Of a stretch of DNA of 41,061 nucleotides, positions 1 through 10,377 are shown piece after piece. The notes under the pieces are model-generated. The model was not told the origin of the DNA. It searched no databases and was given only the letters and a program-made list of their open reading frames with translations. The translations under genes were made by a program, and so were the position numbers. Location of the stretch: NCBI GenBank assembly GCA_030141605.1, contig JAQGDQ010001441.1, positions 1 through 41,061 of the forward strand. The letters run 5' to 3'. Origin of the DNA: Tubiluchus corallicola (lineage: Eukaryota; Priapulida; Priapulimorpha; Priapulimorphida; Tubiluchidae). Numbering within the stretch: the stretch's first letter is position 1; each line of letters begins with the position of its first letter.

Positions 1-697
1 TGCTACTGCACTACACTACACTAAACTGCACTACACTACACTAAACTGCACTACACTACACTACACTACACTACACTACACTACACTACACTACACTACA
101 CCACACCACACCACACCACACCACACAACACAACACAACACAGCACCACACCACACTACGCTACGCTATGCTACACTACTGCACCACTACACTACTACAC
201 TACACTACACTACACTACACTACACTACACTACACTACACTACACTACACTACACTACACTACACTACACTACACTACTATGCTATGCTATGCTATGCTA
301 CTGCACTACACTACACTACACTAAACTACACTACACTACACTACACTACACCACACCACACCACACCACACCACACCACACCACACCACACCACACCACA
401 CAACGCCACACCACGCCATGCCACGCCACGCCATACCACACTACACTACACTACACTACACTACACTACACTACACTACACTACACTACACTACATTACA
501 CTACACTACACTACACTACACTACACTACACTACACTACACTACACTACACTACACTACACTACACTACACTACACTACACCACACCACACCACACCACA
601 CGACACCACACCACACCACACCACACCACACTACACTACACCACACCATGCCACACAACACAACACAACACAACACCACACCACACAACACTACACT
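1..697. repeat. Pentanucleotide satellite, (CTACA)n with (CCACA)n blocks
   Basis: An almost uninterrupted 5-bp tandem repeat runs from the window edge. Blocks of CTACA alternate with blocks of CCACA, with minor CAACA, CTGCA and TATGC variants. All long open frames here (Leu-His-Tyr-Thr-Thr type) are translations of the repeat and are not genes. The array is truncated by the window start, so its full length is unknown. Confidence 0.97.
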
Positions 698-1077
698 ATA
701 GTAGTACATTATTTTTAACACATTTTTCTTTACTTTGGTACAAAAATGCATGGACGCTATACTTAGACACGCATCTCGTCTCGAGTAAGTATTTAACATG
801 TTGCAAACACGATGTGATATAGACTTTGCACTGAGGAATTGTGCTAAAATTCGATTCACATGTTTTGCTGAAAAACTGCTCTGCTGCCTTTTTCGTAGTT
901 CCTCTTACTACCCATTAGCTTATATTTTGTGACTCAGGATTTTCTTATGGATATTTTATTAACAATAGTTGCATTACATGATTGCCTTTTCTGCCATTAG
1001 TTTTTTGAAACGTGTAAGTAGCTTAAAATGAAAGCATGATTATATTTTCACAAACAAAGAGTGTGCATTCAGTCATA

Positions 1078-1088
1078 TGTGTGTGTGC

Positions 1089-1124
<36 letters not shown>
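1078..1124. repeat. (GT)n microsatellite
   Basis: Dinucleotide GT run with two early GC interruptions, about 45 bp. Confidence 0.95.
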
Positions 1125-1256
1125 TGCCAGTGATCAAAACTCGAGCGAACGTTTTGCGCTTGTCAGCGAATTTTCGGAATGTATATTACGACTGTTGGAC
1201 TCACCATCCAGATGGCGCCATCTGCACTGAACAAACATTAATGTGTCAACTTACAG

Positions 1257-1447
1257 GTTCAAAATCTCCCGTTGCTCGTGCCGTACTATTGTAAAAAAGA
1301 TCTTGAACACACAGCTGGTTTATGTAGTATTTAACGTGTATTGCTTTGCCAATGTGCATTGTACGTATTTGTGCAAATAAAACTGAATTGAATTGTTCAA
1401 AGTCTCCCATTGCTCGTGCCGTTGAAGAAAAGACCTTGAACACACGT
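1257..1447. repeat. Approximately 55-bp direct duplication around a retroelement-like tail
   Basis: The segment beginning GTTCAAAATCTCCCGTTGCT at about 1257 recurs at about 1396 as GTTCAAAGTCTCCCATTGCT. Both run on to a shared CTTGAACACAC end. Between them lies AAATAAAACTGAATTGAATTG, which resembles the 3' tail of a non-LTR retroelement or SINE. This may be a small tandem duplication or an insertion with a long target duplication. Confidence 0.6.
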
Positions 1448-1558
1448 GCGCGTGAAGTGTATTATAGCAGTTGTTAAGTCCAGTCTGGTAAGTCTATCGC
1501 TAATGGCCGCTTGACTATATTGTAGCATTATTAAGTTTACAGATATACGCTTTCAATA

Positions 1559-2550
1559 AACCAATGGAAGATGAAATATTTTAGTATGTTATCATGTATT
1601 TTATATGTTTTTAGTTAATGATGGTTATTCTATGCTCATCATAGTGTGGAAACTGTGTAGAACTGTTACAGTGGCTGTGAACGGGACAATTTCCAGTGTG
1701 TTAAGTCTTCTGCTGGTACGTACTCGACTATTTCGTAAGTTTATTAAATTCATAGATTCACAGTTTGAGAAGACGAATTGAATGTGAAACGTATTAGCAA
1801 CTTATCATGTATTTTACCTTTTTACAATTCTGATTATTCTGTGGAAGCTGTGCAGTGTGTAGCCTGCATGTGGTCTATGGCGGTGCTACTTTCAGTCTAT
1901 TAAAGCACAAGAAAACCCTTCATGAACATAAAGCTTAAAAAATTCGCTGAAATTTATATCACTTACATACTGCCTTTTTGCATGCACGACTTCAATCGGC
2001 AGTCACGCTGTATAAATCATGTAAATTTAAACTCCCGGGATGACCGTTACACGCAGCCATTTTCACGACAGGTCATTTGAAACGAGTTTAGATAACATTT
2101 TGTAAAGTTTGAAAAAATAATCAGAGCATTCGTAGCGCACAAGTCACTAACTAAATAAAATTTTAAATTACTGTATCTCGTCAATAAAATTCAAAATACG
2201 TTTTTTGGTTAGTGAGTGGTGCACCCTGGGGGTGAGTCAGCAACATTTCACCAATTGGTGAAAACATTTTAAATTATTAATAATTTTCTTTTCTAGTTAC
2301 ATAAGTCTTTCTAGCAGTTAAACGAAAATCTAAGTAATATAGATTTGCACGAAAGTCTTTTGAAATATAATTTAGCATTGCCTTTTGTTCCCTTGATTTA
2401 CGTTTCGTACATGACGTATTGAACAATTGAAGATGAAGTATTTACCATGTCATCATGCATTTTATGTTTTCAGTTAATGCTGGCCACTCCGTGTTCAGCG
2501 TAGTGCGAGAGCTGTGTCACTGTACAACGCCGGAAACAGCACAATCAGTT
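1559..2550. repeat. Three degenerate copies of a roughly 110-bp segment
   Basis: Related stretches occur near 1559-1690, 1770-1870 and 2418-2550. They share a core of GAAGATGAARTATT, TATCATGTATTTTA, GTTAATGMTGG and GTGTAGAACTGT-like words. No open frame is maintained. The dispersed repeat at 1900-2415 sits between the second and third copies. No gene is seen in this stretch. Confidence 0.45.
1900..2415 (-). repeat. Dispersed repeat family R1, copy 1 (inverted)
   Basis: This roughly 515-bp stretch is the reverse complement of 8920-9450 at clearly recognisable similarity. Shared landmarks include GTGAGTGGTGCACCCTGGG, TTCACCAATTGGTGAAAA, TTTTCTTTTCTAGTTACATA and GATTTACGTTTCGTACATGA. A third copy lies at 37440-37905. 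No coding frame is conserved among the copies, so it is probably a non-autonomous transposable element of unknown class. Confidence 0.8.
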
Positions 2551-2684
2551 TTGTTCGGTGGATGCCCCGGATTAAGTTCAATTGTTCATCTAGTCTGTTG
2601 TTCATAATCGACTTCTGTTAGAAGAGAAAGCATCACAGAAGACAGCAAAAATGGTTAGATATAATAATAATAATAATAACTAGC

Positions 2685-2810
2685 AAAGGCCCCGCAAAAA
2701 ATTTTGAGTATAAATACACTTATCATCAATAATACGCGAACATCCTACACAGTCCTCTCTTATAACGCAAAGCCAGCAGCAGCTTTTACTGAATTAAAGT
2801 TATGGGCAGT
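2685..2810 (+). repeat. Dispersed repeat family R2, internally deleted copy
   Basis: The stretch starts AAAGGCCCCGCAAAAA and ends CTTTTACTGAATTAAAGTTA. Both ends match the ends of the longer element at 34176-34530, but the GCGTAATGCG-rich centre of that element is missing here. It is a short derivative of the same family. Confidence 0.65.
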
Positions 2811-2864
2811 TTTTGGAGGTTTTTCACCCCCCCGTTCCTCCCGGTGTGCCCGATTCGCAAAATA

Positions 2865-3030
2865 TAATAATAATAATAATAATAACAAAACAACAGCAAC
2901 AGTTATTGTAATATCAGTTATTGTACTAATGGAAAGCTGTTGTCTTCGTAACTCTATAGTTAGAGAGAGAGAGAGAGAGAAAGACGAGAGAGAGAAAGAG
3001 AGAAAAGAGAAAGACACAGAGAGAGAGACA
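2865..3030. repeat. (AAT)n and (GA)n microsatellites
   Basis: A short (AAT)n run lies at about 2865-2885. An imperfect GAGA-rich tract lies at about 2963-3030. The Arg-Glu-rich and Ser-Leu-rich open frames across it are microsatellite artefacts. Confidence 0.9.
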
Positions 3031-3416
3031 CATGAAGAAACAAACCTACAGTTACATAAGTACACAGCATTCATTTCAGTTTGGAGGAAAAAATATCTCT
3101 TATATGTACATGTTCTAAACCTGGTCGTTCACTAGATCTCGACTCCATCCACCTATAGCAACATACCCCACAGGTGTGACCTTAGTTCAGAAATTGTAGA
3201 AGACTGTCGTAATTTAAACTTGAGAGATTTATTCCCTCAAAAGCACAACTATCGGATAATTAAACATGTGCTGCCATCTACAATTAAACTTGCTTGGTTT
3301 TGTTTTGTCATTACATGCAGTATCACAATTAATGCATGTAAAAGGTCATAAATTACTGTCATGGGGTCTGAAGGCATAGATACTACTTGGGTTGATTTTG
3401 CCATGCCTTGTTATCT

Positions 3417-3987
3417 AGGGTCACCATACGTTCGGGTTTCCCCGGACTCGTCCTGTTTTTGGGCTGGTTTTCAAAAAACCGGCAGTTTCTGTGGGTTTTG
3501 CGTCAATCTGTAAGTATGTACGGACATTGCCAACTGCAGAGGCGCATAGCAGTACGAGACAAAGAAAAGCTCATTAATTTTCAATACAAGATGTTGCTAA
3601 CATCTCAAAATGTAACCCTTGTAAAAGCTTTGTGTACATATTTACTGAACAAAAGTAAGCGATGCACGCATCACTGTCACATGACTCGCACCGTGGTCGA
3701 TACTCGGTCTTCGGAAAAGTATTCTTGGTCTCAGCCTCTGGCTCAGTCAAGTTCAAGTGTAACTGTTTCTGAGAGACAAGAAGAAGCAGGCGACTGACAG
3801 TTGCAGTGTGTTAATGTTTTTTGCAGTATAGCCATTTGGTATTACTATTAGAATACATGTAGGCCTATTTGTATAATTTGCATTTTATTTTGCATTGTTT
3901 TAATACACCCTAGACTAGTCGTTTTTGCCTACTTACAAGTGTACGAAAAAGTGTCCTCTTTTTCAACTCAGACAATATTTTAACCCT
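3417..3987 (+). mobile_element. hAT-like MITE, family T1 copy 1
   Basis: The element begins AGGGTCACCATACGTTCGGG and ends near ATTTTAACCCT, giving degenerate terminal inverted repeats. Its flanks TTGTTATC and TTGTTACC match at 7 of 8 positions, which fits an 8-bp target duplication as made by hAT transposases. Internally it shares long stretches with 7651-8166, for example CAATACAAGATGTTGCTAAC. The open frame inside is not conserved and is not a gene. Confidence 0.7.
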
Positions 3988-5128
3988 GTTGTTACCTAGT
4001 AACTGTATTTTGATGTTAAATTCAGGTTGTGACCTTGGACTTTGCTGCTCAATCACCTGTACCTGCTGAGCTTTCCATATATGGTAGTGAAGACCGCTAG
4101 TGAGTTTCTCTAGCCAATCAGGTTAGCTCAGCAGGTGCTTGTGACTTTCAGGCCAGCCTGAGCTTTATTTGATTCTTGCTGGTTATTACTGCAATGCAAT
4201 ATCTTTCACATCTTTGGCACTGTGTGTTCGCGAGTCATGTGGCACAAGAATAAAAAAAAGATTAAAACATCAAAACACACAGCTAGAAGATACAGCTATG
4301 TAGCAGAATGTTTAAACACAGTGTACATAATGTTTGCACACTGTTTTTGTGCTTGCATAGCAAAATCTTCCGTAAGTCGGCAATTAAACTTTTCTAGTTA
4401 TTCACAGACCCTGAATCTCCATCTCATGAGGATCATTTTGTTACCAAGCTCATTGCTCTATGTTGTTTCTAACCTGAGATAATCCACGTTGAAGTTGAGG
4501 TGCAGGCTACGCACTGAAAAACATAATCTTGAGAAAATTACTGTTACAATTAGTCATTGTTTTTTGTCGCGTTTCTACAAAACACTTAGCACCCGCACGT
4601 AAGTGTGGTTGCTATGACTTTTACAAAAAACAAATTGAAGTTACATTTATATCCAGTAGATGGCTCGGTCTGACGAAGATCTGGTCTTGTCAACAAAAAA
4701 AACCTGAAGCTAAATGGCAGATTCCACGAGCTACAATTGGAGTTAGAAAATACAAGTTTTTTACAATTTCAGTACTAGTTTCTAGACAGAAAAGGGAGAA
4801 ATTAGATTTTTAGTATTTTTTGGACATTTTCCTGATAATTTGATGCTAGAATATAAAAGTTCAATATATTTAACATTTATTTCATAAAAAGTAAAAAATC
4901 GACATTTTACCAAACTTTTGGTGCTTTCTATCATAACGTAGTTTTAACTATGCCGACTTATTGACGGTTTTTGTTTGCAATCACACAAATTGGCAGATTG
5001 ATTTAGTATGTTTGTCATTTAGCACAGTTTTGACTGTACAAAACTTTCTGAGATCGACATTTGCACAATTTCATTTCATAGACTCGTTCCTACATTTTGA
5101 CGCACCTTGTAGACGATTTACATGGTAG
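3988..5128. other. Intergenic or 5' flanking sequence of the ankyrin-cGAS-like gene
   Basis: Apart from the candidate exon at 4237-4371, I see no supported gene. A TTG-initiated frame at 4529-4813 has a hydrophobic start and then low-complexity residues; it has no ATG and no recognisable domain. Confidence 0.5.
4237..4371 (+). CDS. Candidate 5' coding exon of the ankyrin-cGAS-like gene
   Basis: An ATG at 4237 opens a 45-codon frame, Lys-rich at first and then Cys/Ala-rich. It runs to a strong donor, TCC|GTAAGTCGG, at 4371/4372 in phase 0. The large downstream exon starts at 5426, also in phase 0, so the join keeps the frame and would supply the missing initiator. A second in-frame ATG lies at 4330. 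The alternative is that translation starts at the ATG at 5291 inside what I call intron. The only evidence is phase, donor and distance (intron about 1.05 kb); no homology supports the encoded residues. Confidence 0.3.
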
Positions 5129-5266
5129 CATTATTATTATTATTGTTATTATTATTATTATTATTGTTATTATTATTATTGTTATTATTATTATTATTAT
5201 CATTATTATTATTGTTATTATTATTATTATTGTTATTATTATTGTTATTATTATTATTATTATTAT
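5129..5266. repeat. (ATT)n microsatellite with GTT interruptions
   Basis: About 138 bp of ATT trinucleotides with regularly scattered GTT units and one ATC. It creates poly-Ile, poly-Leu and poly-Asn pseudo-frames. It lies directly upstream of the first in-frame ATG (5291) of the cGAS-like open frame. Confidence 0.97.
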
Positions 5267-5425
5267 ATTCTGCTCCAGATATAAAAATGCATGTTGAAAA
5301 TAGGTAAAAGATTTGACGCATATGATTGGAATGCTATGATGTTAGAGATGCACCAAAGTTTAATGCTTAACAAATCCATCTGTACTTACAGTTCAAAATT
5401 TAATTCTCTGTTTGCTTTTTTTCAG

Positions 5426-7312
5426 AATTTTGACGAGAGCAGCGAAGAAATACCAGACATCGACAAGCGAGACTTCCACGGTTTTACAAGACTTCACAGA
5501 GCTGTGAGTGATAACAATGCCGACGAGGTGAAGCAACTGATACAAGATGGCGCCAACGTCGACGTTGCAAGTGCATTCGGGTACACAGCATTAATGCTTG
5601 CAGCTGCCAGGGGGCGGGAACGCATTGCTAGTCTGCTGCTAGAAGCAGGTGCTGATCCTAATGTAACCAGATCAAATGGTTGGACGGCGCTGATGTTTGC
5701 AATCAGGAAGGCAAAGGGAGCCGGTTTTGCGCTAAGCTTAGCCAACTTGTTGCTAGAAGGAGGCGCTGATCCTAACTTGATGAACAGAAACGGTTGGACG
5801 GCGCTGCATTTAGCTGCCGACGAAGAAGTAACTCTGGATTCGGGAGTGGTGACTTCATTAGTGAAACATGGCGTTCTCATTGAGAAACAAGATGTTGAAG
5901 GGAAGACTGCAGTTCAGAAGTACATCGACATTGCAACAAACAAAACCCTGAACAAAGAACTACGAGAGACTATTGGCTATCTGCTAAAATCTCAGTACGT
6001 AACAGCCAATAAAATGCTCGACAACCGTGATCAGGTTACATCTAAAACGAGACGCAGGAATCTACAGCTAAAGAAAGACACAGATTGTAAATCCGTGCCA
6101 GAAGTACTTAGTCTCTACGGCATAGGACGTCTTCCACCGACTGATGACAATCATGTTATCAGAACAAAAATTGAGGCCTTTGCCGCCAGAGTATGTACTA
6201 AATTGCGAGAAATAGATGAAAGGTTTGATTCCTTTTACAAGCTTGTTGGCAGCAGCGCATGCGGAATCAAAGCCGGGTTACCGGATGAGTTCGATTTTTT
6301 CATCATCTTGAAAAGCTTATGTGAGGATCTGAATGTCGAAGAAACCGACGAAGCAGGATACGTAAAAATTACGTTAGGCGACAAAGCAATGAGAATGTTT
6401 CCCGAGTTTTTTGAAAAGGGTAGATTGCTTTCTGGCAACTTTAAGAGTTATTTCGTGACTCTTGTATGCCGGGCTATCAACGTTATTTTTACGGAAGACA
6501 CAGAAATAACGGAATCTTTTGATTTCATTGATGTGGAGTGGAACAAGGTGTGTACTTGTATTCACCTTTTGTACCACGGAGGCTGCTATGAATCTCTGGA
6601 CATTTCACTGGACATAACACCTGTCTTAGAAGTGCCAGAGAATCCACCCGGGATGCTGCAGTCACACTACACTGGTTCCGCTACTCCTTATCACCTTGTA
6701 TTTAAGCCGTGCCCAGGCGCAGGACAAAATCACTGTGCCATATCCATGGCCGTGCTCGAAAGTCAACTTGTTGCAAACATGAGCGAGCCAAAGAAAGAAG
6801 GAATAATTCTGACGAAAGCTTTGCTCGACGATTACCTTTATTGTCGGCAACCGGAAGCCATCGATAGCCTAAAGCAGGAAAATTCCGAGAAGGATTTCGT
6901 GCGCGTGTTTTCTACGCTTAAATTCCATCCCAACAATCTCATAGATTCCTACGTAGTGAAAACGGCTTCATTTCGTGAAGCCAGCTGCTATGAAGATGAC
7001 AATCACTGGAAAGACGACGAAGTCTTAAATCGAATTTTAGGCATACTCACCTACATTTCAGAATGCTGCAGTAAAAAGCACATGCCTCACCATCTTCTTG
7101 ATGGCGTGAACGTGCTCAAAGAACATGCCAATAAGAAAATCGATGGTGTGCCTCTTTTGGATTTGATGGACCTATGTGCGGACAGAATTGGCGCTCATGT
7201 GCGAAGCAACACTGTGCCAACTAACTTAGGCATTACAATTGAAAAAGAAATCTTGCTTGAAAAAGTCGGGAAACGGGATGAGTTTCTCTTTTCGTGGTAC
7301 ACGTACGAGCAG
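5426..7312 (+). CDS. Main exon of the ankyrin-cGAS-like gene
   Basis: The acceptor is a T-rich tract ending TTTTTTTCAG at 5425. The donor is GAGCAG|GTATTT at 7312/7313. The open frame continues upstream to 5291 and downstream to 7339, but codons after 7312 run into an AATTC-rich retroelement-like tail, which supports the donor. This exon holds all the ankyrin repeats and nearly all of the enzyme. Confidence 0.8.
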
Positions 7313-9670
7313 GTATTTTATAGATTCAATTCAATTTAATTCAATTCAAAAGGTTTATTTATCTCTAATATAATATCTAACATGATATAATAGTGGATGT
7401 GTTTTTATATGATCACGACCAATTACAGATTTGTTCAAAGTCGAATGAGTTATTTATTTGAGTCGTTCAGCTTTAAGACTTTCTTTTCAGGAATATTTGC
7501 TGTTTGCTATCACATCCAGTTTACATTCCTGCCACGAACAAGGAGTATTATCTTTGCTTACAAGGTTGCACGACTTGTACCTGGTGGTGCACAATCCAGT
7601 GTTAGACATCAAAATCTTGCTACAGGTTTGTGTTAGAGATGAGTGTTAACTAGGTTACCATACGTCCTGGTTTCCCCAGGCATGTCTTCCTTTTGGACCT
7701 CTGTCCTGGCGGGTTTTCAAAAAATCGGCAGTTTGTCCGGGTTTTGCCTCAATCCGTAAATATGTACGGCCGTTGCCAACTGCAGTACGAGACAAAAAAA
7801 CCTCGTTAATTTTCAATACAAGATGTTGCTAACATCTCAAAATGCAACCCTTGTAAAAGCTTTGTGTACATATTTACTGAATAAAAGTAAGTGATGCGCA
7901 CATCACTATGGGTTATGCGACTCACACCGCTGTCGATACTCGGTGTATTCGCTAACGACTTCGAATGACGCTTCCGGGAGCCATTTTGTTTGTTTTTATG
8001 TGAATTTATTTAGATTTGTATAGTTTTGCTGTTTTGCAGTTTTGAGCGTAATTGGTAAAAGTTAATTAGAAAGTAGCAATGCCGAAACGACATTGTGCAT
8101 TTACAGAAGAAATGAAGGCCTAGTACGCGTGTCCTCTTTTTCAACTCAGACAATATGGTAACCCTATTGTTAACTCCTTCAGGACCGTAAGCATTTGCTG
8201 CATTTTGCATGGGTTAATGAAAAACTGATCACACCAAGTAGCGATTACGTTATGATTGATAATTTTTGTAGGTACTCCCCACGCAATGAATTTTAATGGA
8301 AAATTATAAAATATGAATTGCATGTGCTTATCTTAGAGAACTTAAAAATCAATTTTTAAAGAAAAAATTGAAAAAAAACTTTCGGTGACTGCAGTTTTTG
8401 CACTGTAACAATGTTCAGTATCACTTGTGTAAGCAGAAAGCTTCAACTGTCCAGACACAATCACTCTGATACAGTTTGACCTCAAGTCTACTCTATATTT
8501 AAGGAGAAATTCCTGTTAAAAGATGAAACATCCTTAATTTGTACTTGGTTGTTCAGTTAGTTTTTCCTGGACTCATTAGGAATGCCTGAAAGGAGCATGT
8601 TTTTCCCAATTTTATCCAATTTAAAACTCTTAAAATGCTAACACAAATAGCATGACTGGATAAGAAAGATCCTCGTCAGTAGAATGGAGCCTAATTTGTA
8701 ATCATTTAATTATGTTTGTGTTTACGAAACAACAGAAAAATCATAATCTTATAAGACCTATATTTAAAGGACAAGAAAAGGGGCACCTGAAGTAGTTTTC
8801 AGCAAAATCGCCTAAAAAAATTATATTACTTTATAGCAATTTTATGCGTATATCGTACTCGCACTGAAAGGAATTTTAGTTTATTTTCATTTTAAATTTC
8901 CCGAAGTCGCCATTACATGACGTCATATTACGCACAACGTAAATCAAGGGAAGAAAGGCAATGTTAAATTATATCTCAAAATACTTTCCGTGCAAATCTA
9001 TATTACTTAGCTTTTCACTTACCTGCTAGAAAGACTTATGTAACTAGAAAAGAAAATTATTAATTATTTTAAATATTTTCACCAATTGGTAAAATGTCGC
9101 TGACTCACCCGCCAGGGTGCACCACTCACTAACCAAAAAACGTATTTTTAATCTTATTGACGAGATACAGTAATTTTAAATTTTATTTAGTTAGTGACTT
9201 GTGGGCTACGAATGCTCTGTTTATTATTTCAAACTTTACAAAATGTTATCTAAACTTGTCATCTCAAATGACTTATCGTGAAAATGGCTGCATCTAACGG
9301 TCATGGCGGGAGTTTAAATTTACATGTTTTATACAGCGTGACTGCCGATTGAAGTCCTGCATGTAAAAAGGCAGTATGTAAGCGATATAAAATTTCAAAA
9401 CGAATTTTTCAAGCTTTATGTTTATGAAGGGTTTTGTTGTGCTTTAACGGTGTGGTTCAGAATCGATGGCCATAATGGTTCTAACACTATGTACTTTGTC
9501 TTATTAACTGATTTATTTATTCTGCAAGCTACATTACAACATGATGTAAATATGTCGTCCCGTTGTTACATTTCACACCTGCTTTTTGTTAGCCAAGAAT
9601 TGTTTTGTTTTAGGTGATGAATGCATACGATAGCAATGATGAAATTCGAGCCACTGCAAGGTATGAATAA
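5426..9670 (+). CDS. Ankyrin-repeat cGAS-like (Mab-21 family) nucleotidyltransferase, spliced
   Basis: Exons read as 5426-7312, 7491-7625 and 9614-9670 (TAA), all joined in phase 0, giving 692 residues plus an unresolved start. Residues below are numbered from the in-frame ATG at 5291. Four clear ankyrin repeats and a weak fifth span about 57-232. Then comes a Mab-21/cGAS nucleotidyltransferase core: GS at 320-321, the metal-binding pair E333-x-D335 in PDEFDFF, and a third carboxylate, probably D441, in SLDITPVLEV. A Mab-21 C-terminal helical lobe follows at about 455-620, with YVVKT near 554 and HMPHHLL near 597. The H-C-C-C zinc thumb of vertebrate cGAS is not visible. In this family such enzymes make cyclic dinucleotide or related second messengers on sensing nucleic acid and activate STING; ligand and product here are unknown. 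Ankyrin repeats suggest a protein-recognition arm. No membrane segment or signal peptide is seen, so it is probably cytosolic. Confidence 0.85.
7320..7385 (-). mobile_element. AATTC-rich retroelement-like tail in intron
   Basis: The sequence TTCAATTCAATTTAATTCAA followed by AAAGGTTTATTTATC is, on the reverse strand, a typical invertebrate non-LTR or SINE 3' end (AATAAACC then tandem TTGAA). It lies 10 bp inside the intron after the main exon. Confidence 0.4.
7491..7625 (+). CDS. Exon 2 of the three-exon model, ankyrin-cGAS-like gene
   Basis: The acceptor is TTCTTTTCAG|GAATAT and the donor CTACAG|GTTTGT. The 135 nt are open in phase 0 and encode 45 residues beginning EYLLFAITSS, with helix-like spacing of Leu and Val. 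Phase and splice-site quality are the evidence. Confidence 0.65.
7651..8166 (+). mobile_element. hAT-like MITE, family T1 copy 2 (intronic)
   Basis: The ends TAGGTTACCATACGTCC and ATATGGTAACCCTA form a 12-13 bp terminal inverted repeat. The flanks GTGTTAAC and TTGTTAAC match at 7 of 8 positions as a target duplication. Internal sequence matches 3417-3987 for several hundred bases in the same orientation. It lies in the second intron of the ankyrin-cGAS-like gene. Confidence 0.8.
8170..8919. other. Intronic sequence without recognised features
   Basis: AT-rich intron sequence of the ankyrin-cGAS-like gene. A TGACGTCA-like palindrome occurs near 8918. No coding frame is seen. Confidence 0.5.
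8920..9450 (+). repeat. Dispersed repeat family R1, copy 2 (intronic)
   Basis: This is the reference-orientation copy of the roughly 515-bp family, also at 1900-2415 (inverted) and 37440-37905. It starts near CGCACAACGTAAATCAAGGG and ends near GGGTTTTGTTGTGCTTTAAC. It lies in the last intron of the ankyrin-cGAS-like gene. Confidence 0.8.
9614..9670 (+). CDS. Terminal coding exon, ankyrin-cGAS-like gene
   Basis: The acceptor is TTGTTTTGTTTTAG|GTGATG. The exon continues the frame in phase 0 for 18 codons (VMNAYDSNDEIRATARYE) and ends in TAA. A donor-like AG|GTATGA at 9660 could instead open another intron. The AATAAA about 100 bp downstream favours this as the last exon. Confidence 0.55.
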   Translation: MMNAYDSNDEIRATARYE

Positions 9671-9772
9671 CAGTAGTTCATTAACAACATGCAAATGTAC
9701 ATCACATGTCAATTCCTGTTATAAGAATGAGGTTTGATATGATGAGGCACCACTGCTGTTGATGATTACAAC

Positions 9773-9778
9773 AATAAA
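9773..9778 (+). terminator. AATAAA polyadenylation signal
   Basis: A canonical hexamer 103 bp after the TAA of the ankyrin-cGAS-like gene, giving a compact 3' UTR. Confidence 0.5.
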
Positions 9779-10005
9779 ATCAGACTCATTTTGCTACACT
9801 CATGTATATATCTAATCGTTATTTGCCATAGAAAATCGATATTCATAACTATGAAAGCACATCGCAGCATGAGAATAAAATTCACACAACTGTTATAGGC
9901 ATCCAGTGCAAACTAAAAACTACTGTGCCAAAAATTTTAAACAAAATATACATTATAATGTTACACGCGTATTATAATAGACTATATACTATATATACAT
10001 ACAAT

Positions 10006-10377
10006 TTAAAATGGACGTGGGTAAATAAAATTTGTGGATGAATAGATATTATCGTTTACGTATGTAGGGTTTTCAAAATGATTTAATGTATGTATTTTTA
10101 ATTTTGATTTGATTTCGTCGAAAGACTTGGTTTGTTTTAAATTTGATGGCAGGGTATTCCAAAGTTGAACTCCTTGTTTAGTGATAGAATTGTTGCCGTA
10201 TTTGTTAGTAGTGCGTGTTTGTTTAATATTGTCTGTTCTTGGTATAATAGCACCCAAATAAAAAGAGAACAAAGTTAACAGCTTGCGTCTCAATGATGCA
10301 CCCAACACAACGACCATGTTGGCGAAACATGGTTCTTCTTTACTGCTTATGTTTCGATGCGCATTTGCATCATTCAT
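10006..10377 (-). mobile_element. LINE reverse-transcriptase C-terminal fragment
   Basis: The minus frame ends with a segment typical of the C-terminal tail of non-LTR retrotransposon ORF2: TTNKYGNNSI, GVQLWNTLPSNLK, then a Lys-rich helix and FIYPRPF at the stop. The fragment at 20074-20682 has the same order (VNNKFGNNSI, LWNLLPSEIK, FIYPRP), so both belong to one family. The upstream half of this frame does not align and no polymerase motif is present, so it is a 5'-truncated dead copy. Confidence 0.75.

Noticed and set aside
168-859. Several long open frames on both strands in the first 860 bases
   Set aside because: They translate a pentanucleotide satellite and consist only of Leu-His-Tyr-Thr or Val-Cys-Gly type repeats.
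3408-3797. 129-codon plus frame with mixed composition
   Set aside because: It starts at TTG inside a hAT-like MITE; the homologous copy at 7651-8166 does not keep the frame.
4529-4813. 94-codon plus frame with hydrophobic start as a secreted protein
   Set aside because: It starts at TTG, lacks an ATG and a recognisable mature domain.
5291-5307. Mini-exon with ATG and AG|GTAAAAG donor just after the (ATT)n
   Set aside because: It would end in phase 2, which does not fit the phase-0 start of the ankyrin exon at 5426.
5097-5321. Poly-Ile, poly-Leu and poly-Asn frames
   Set aside because: Translations of the (ATT)n microsatellite.
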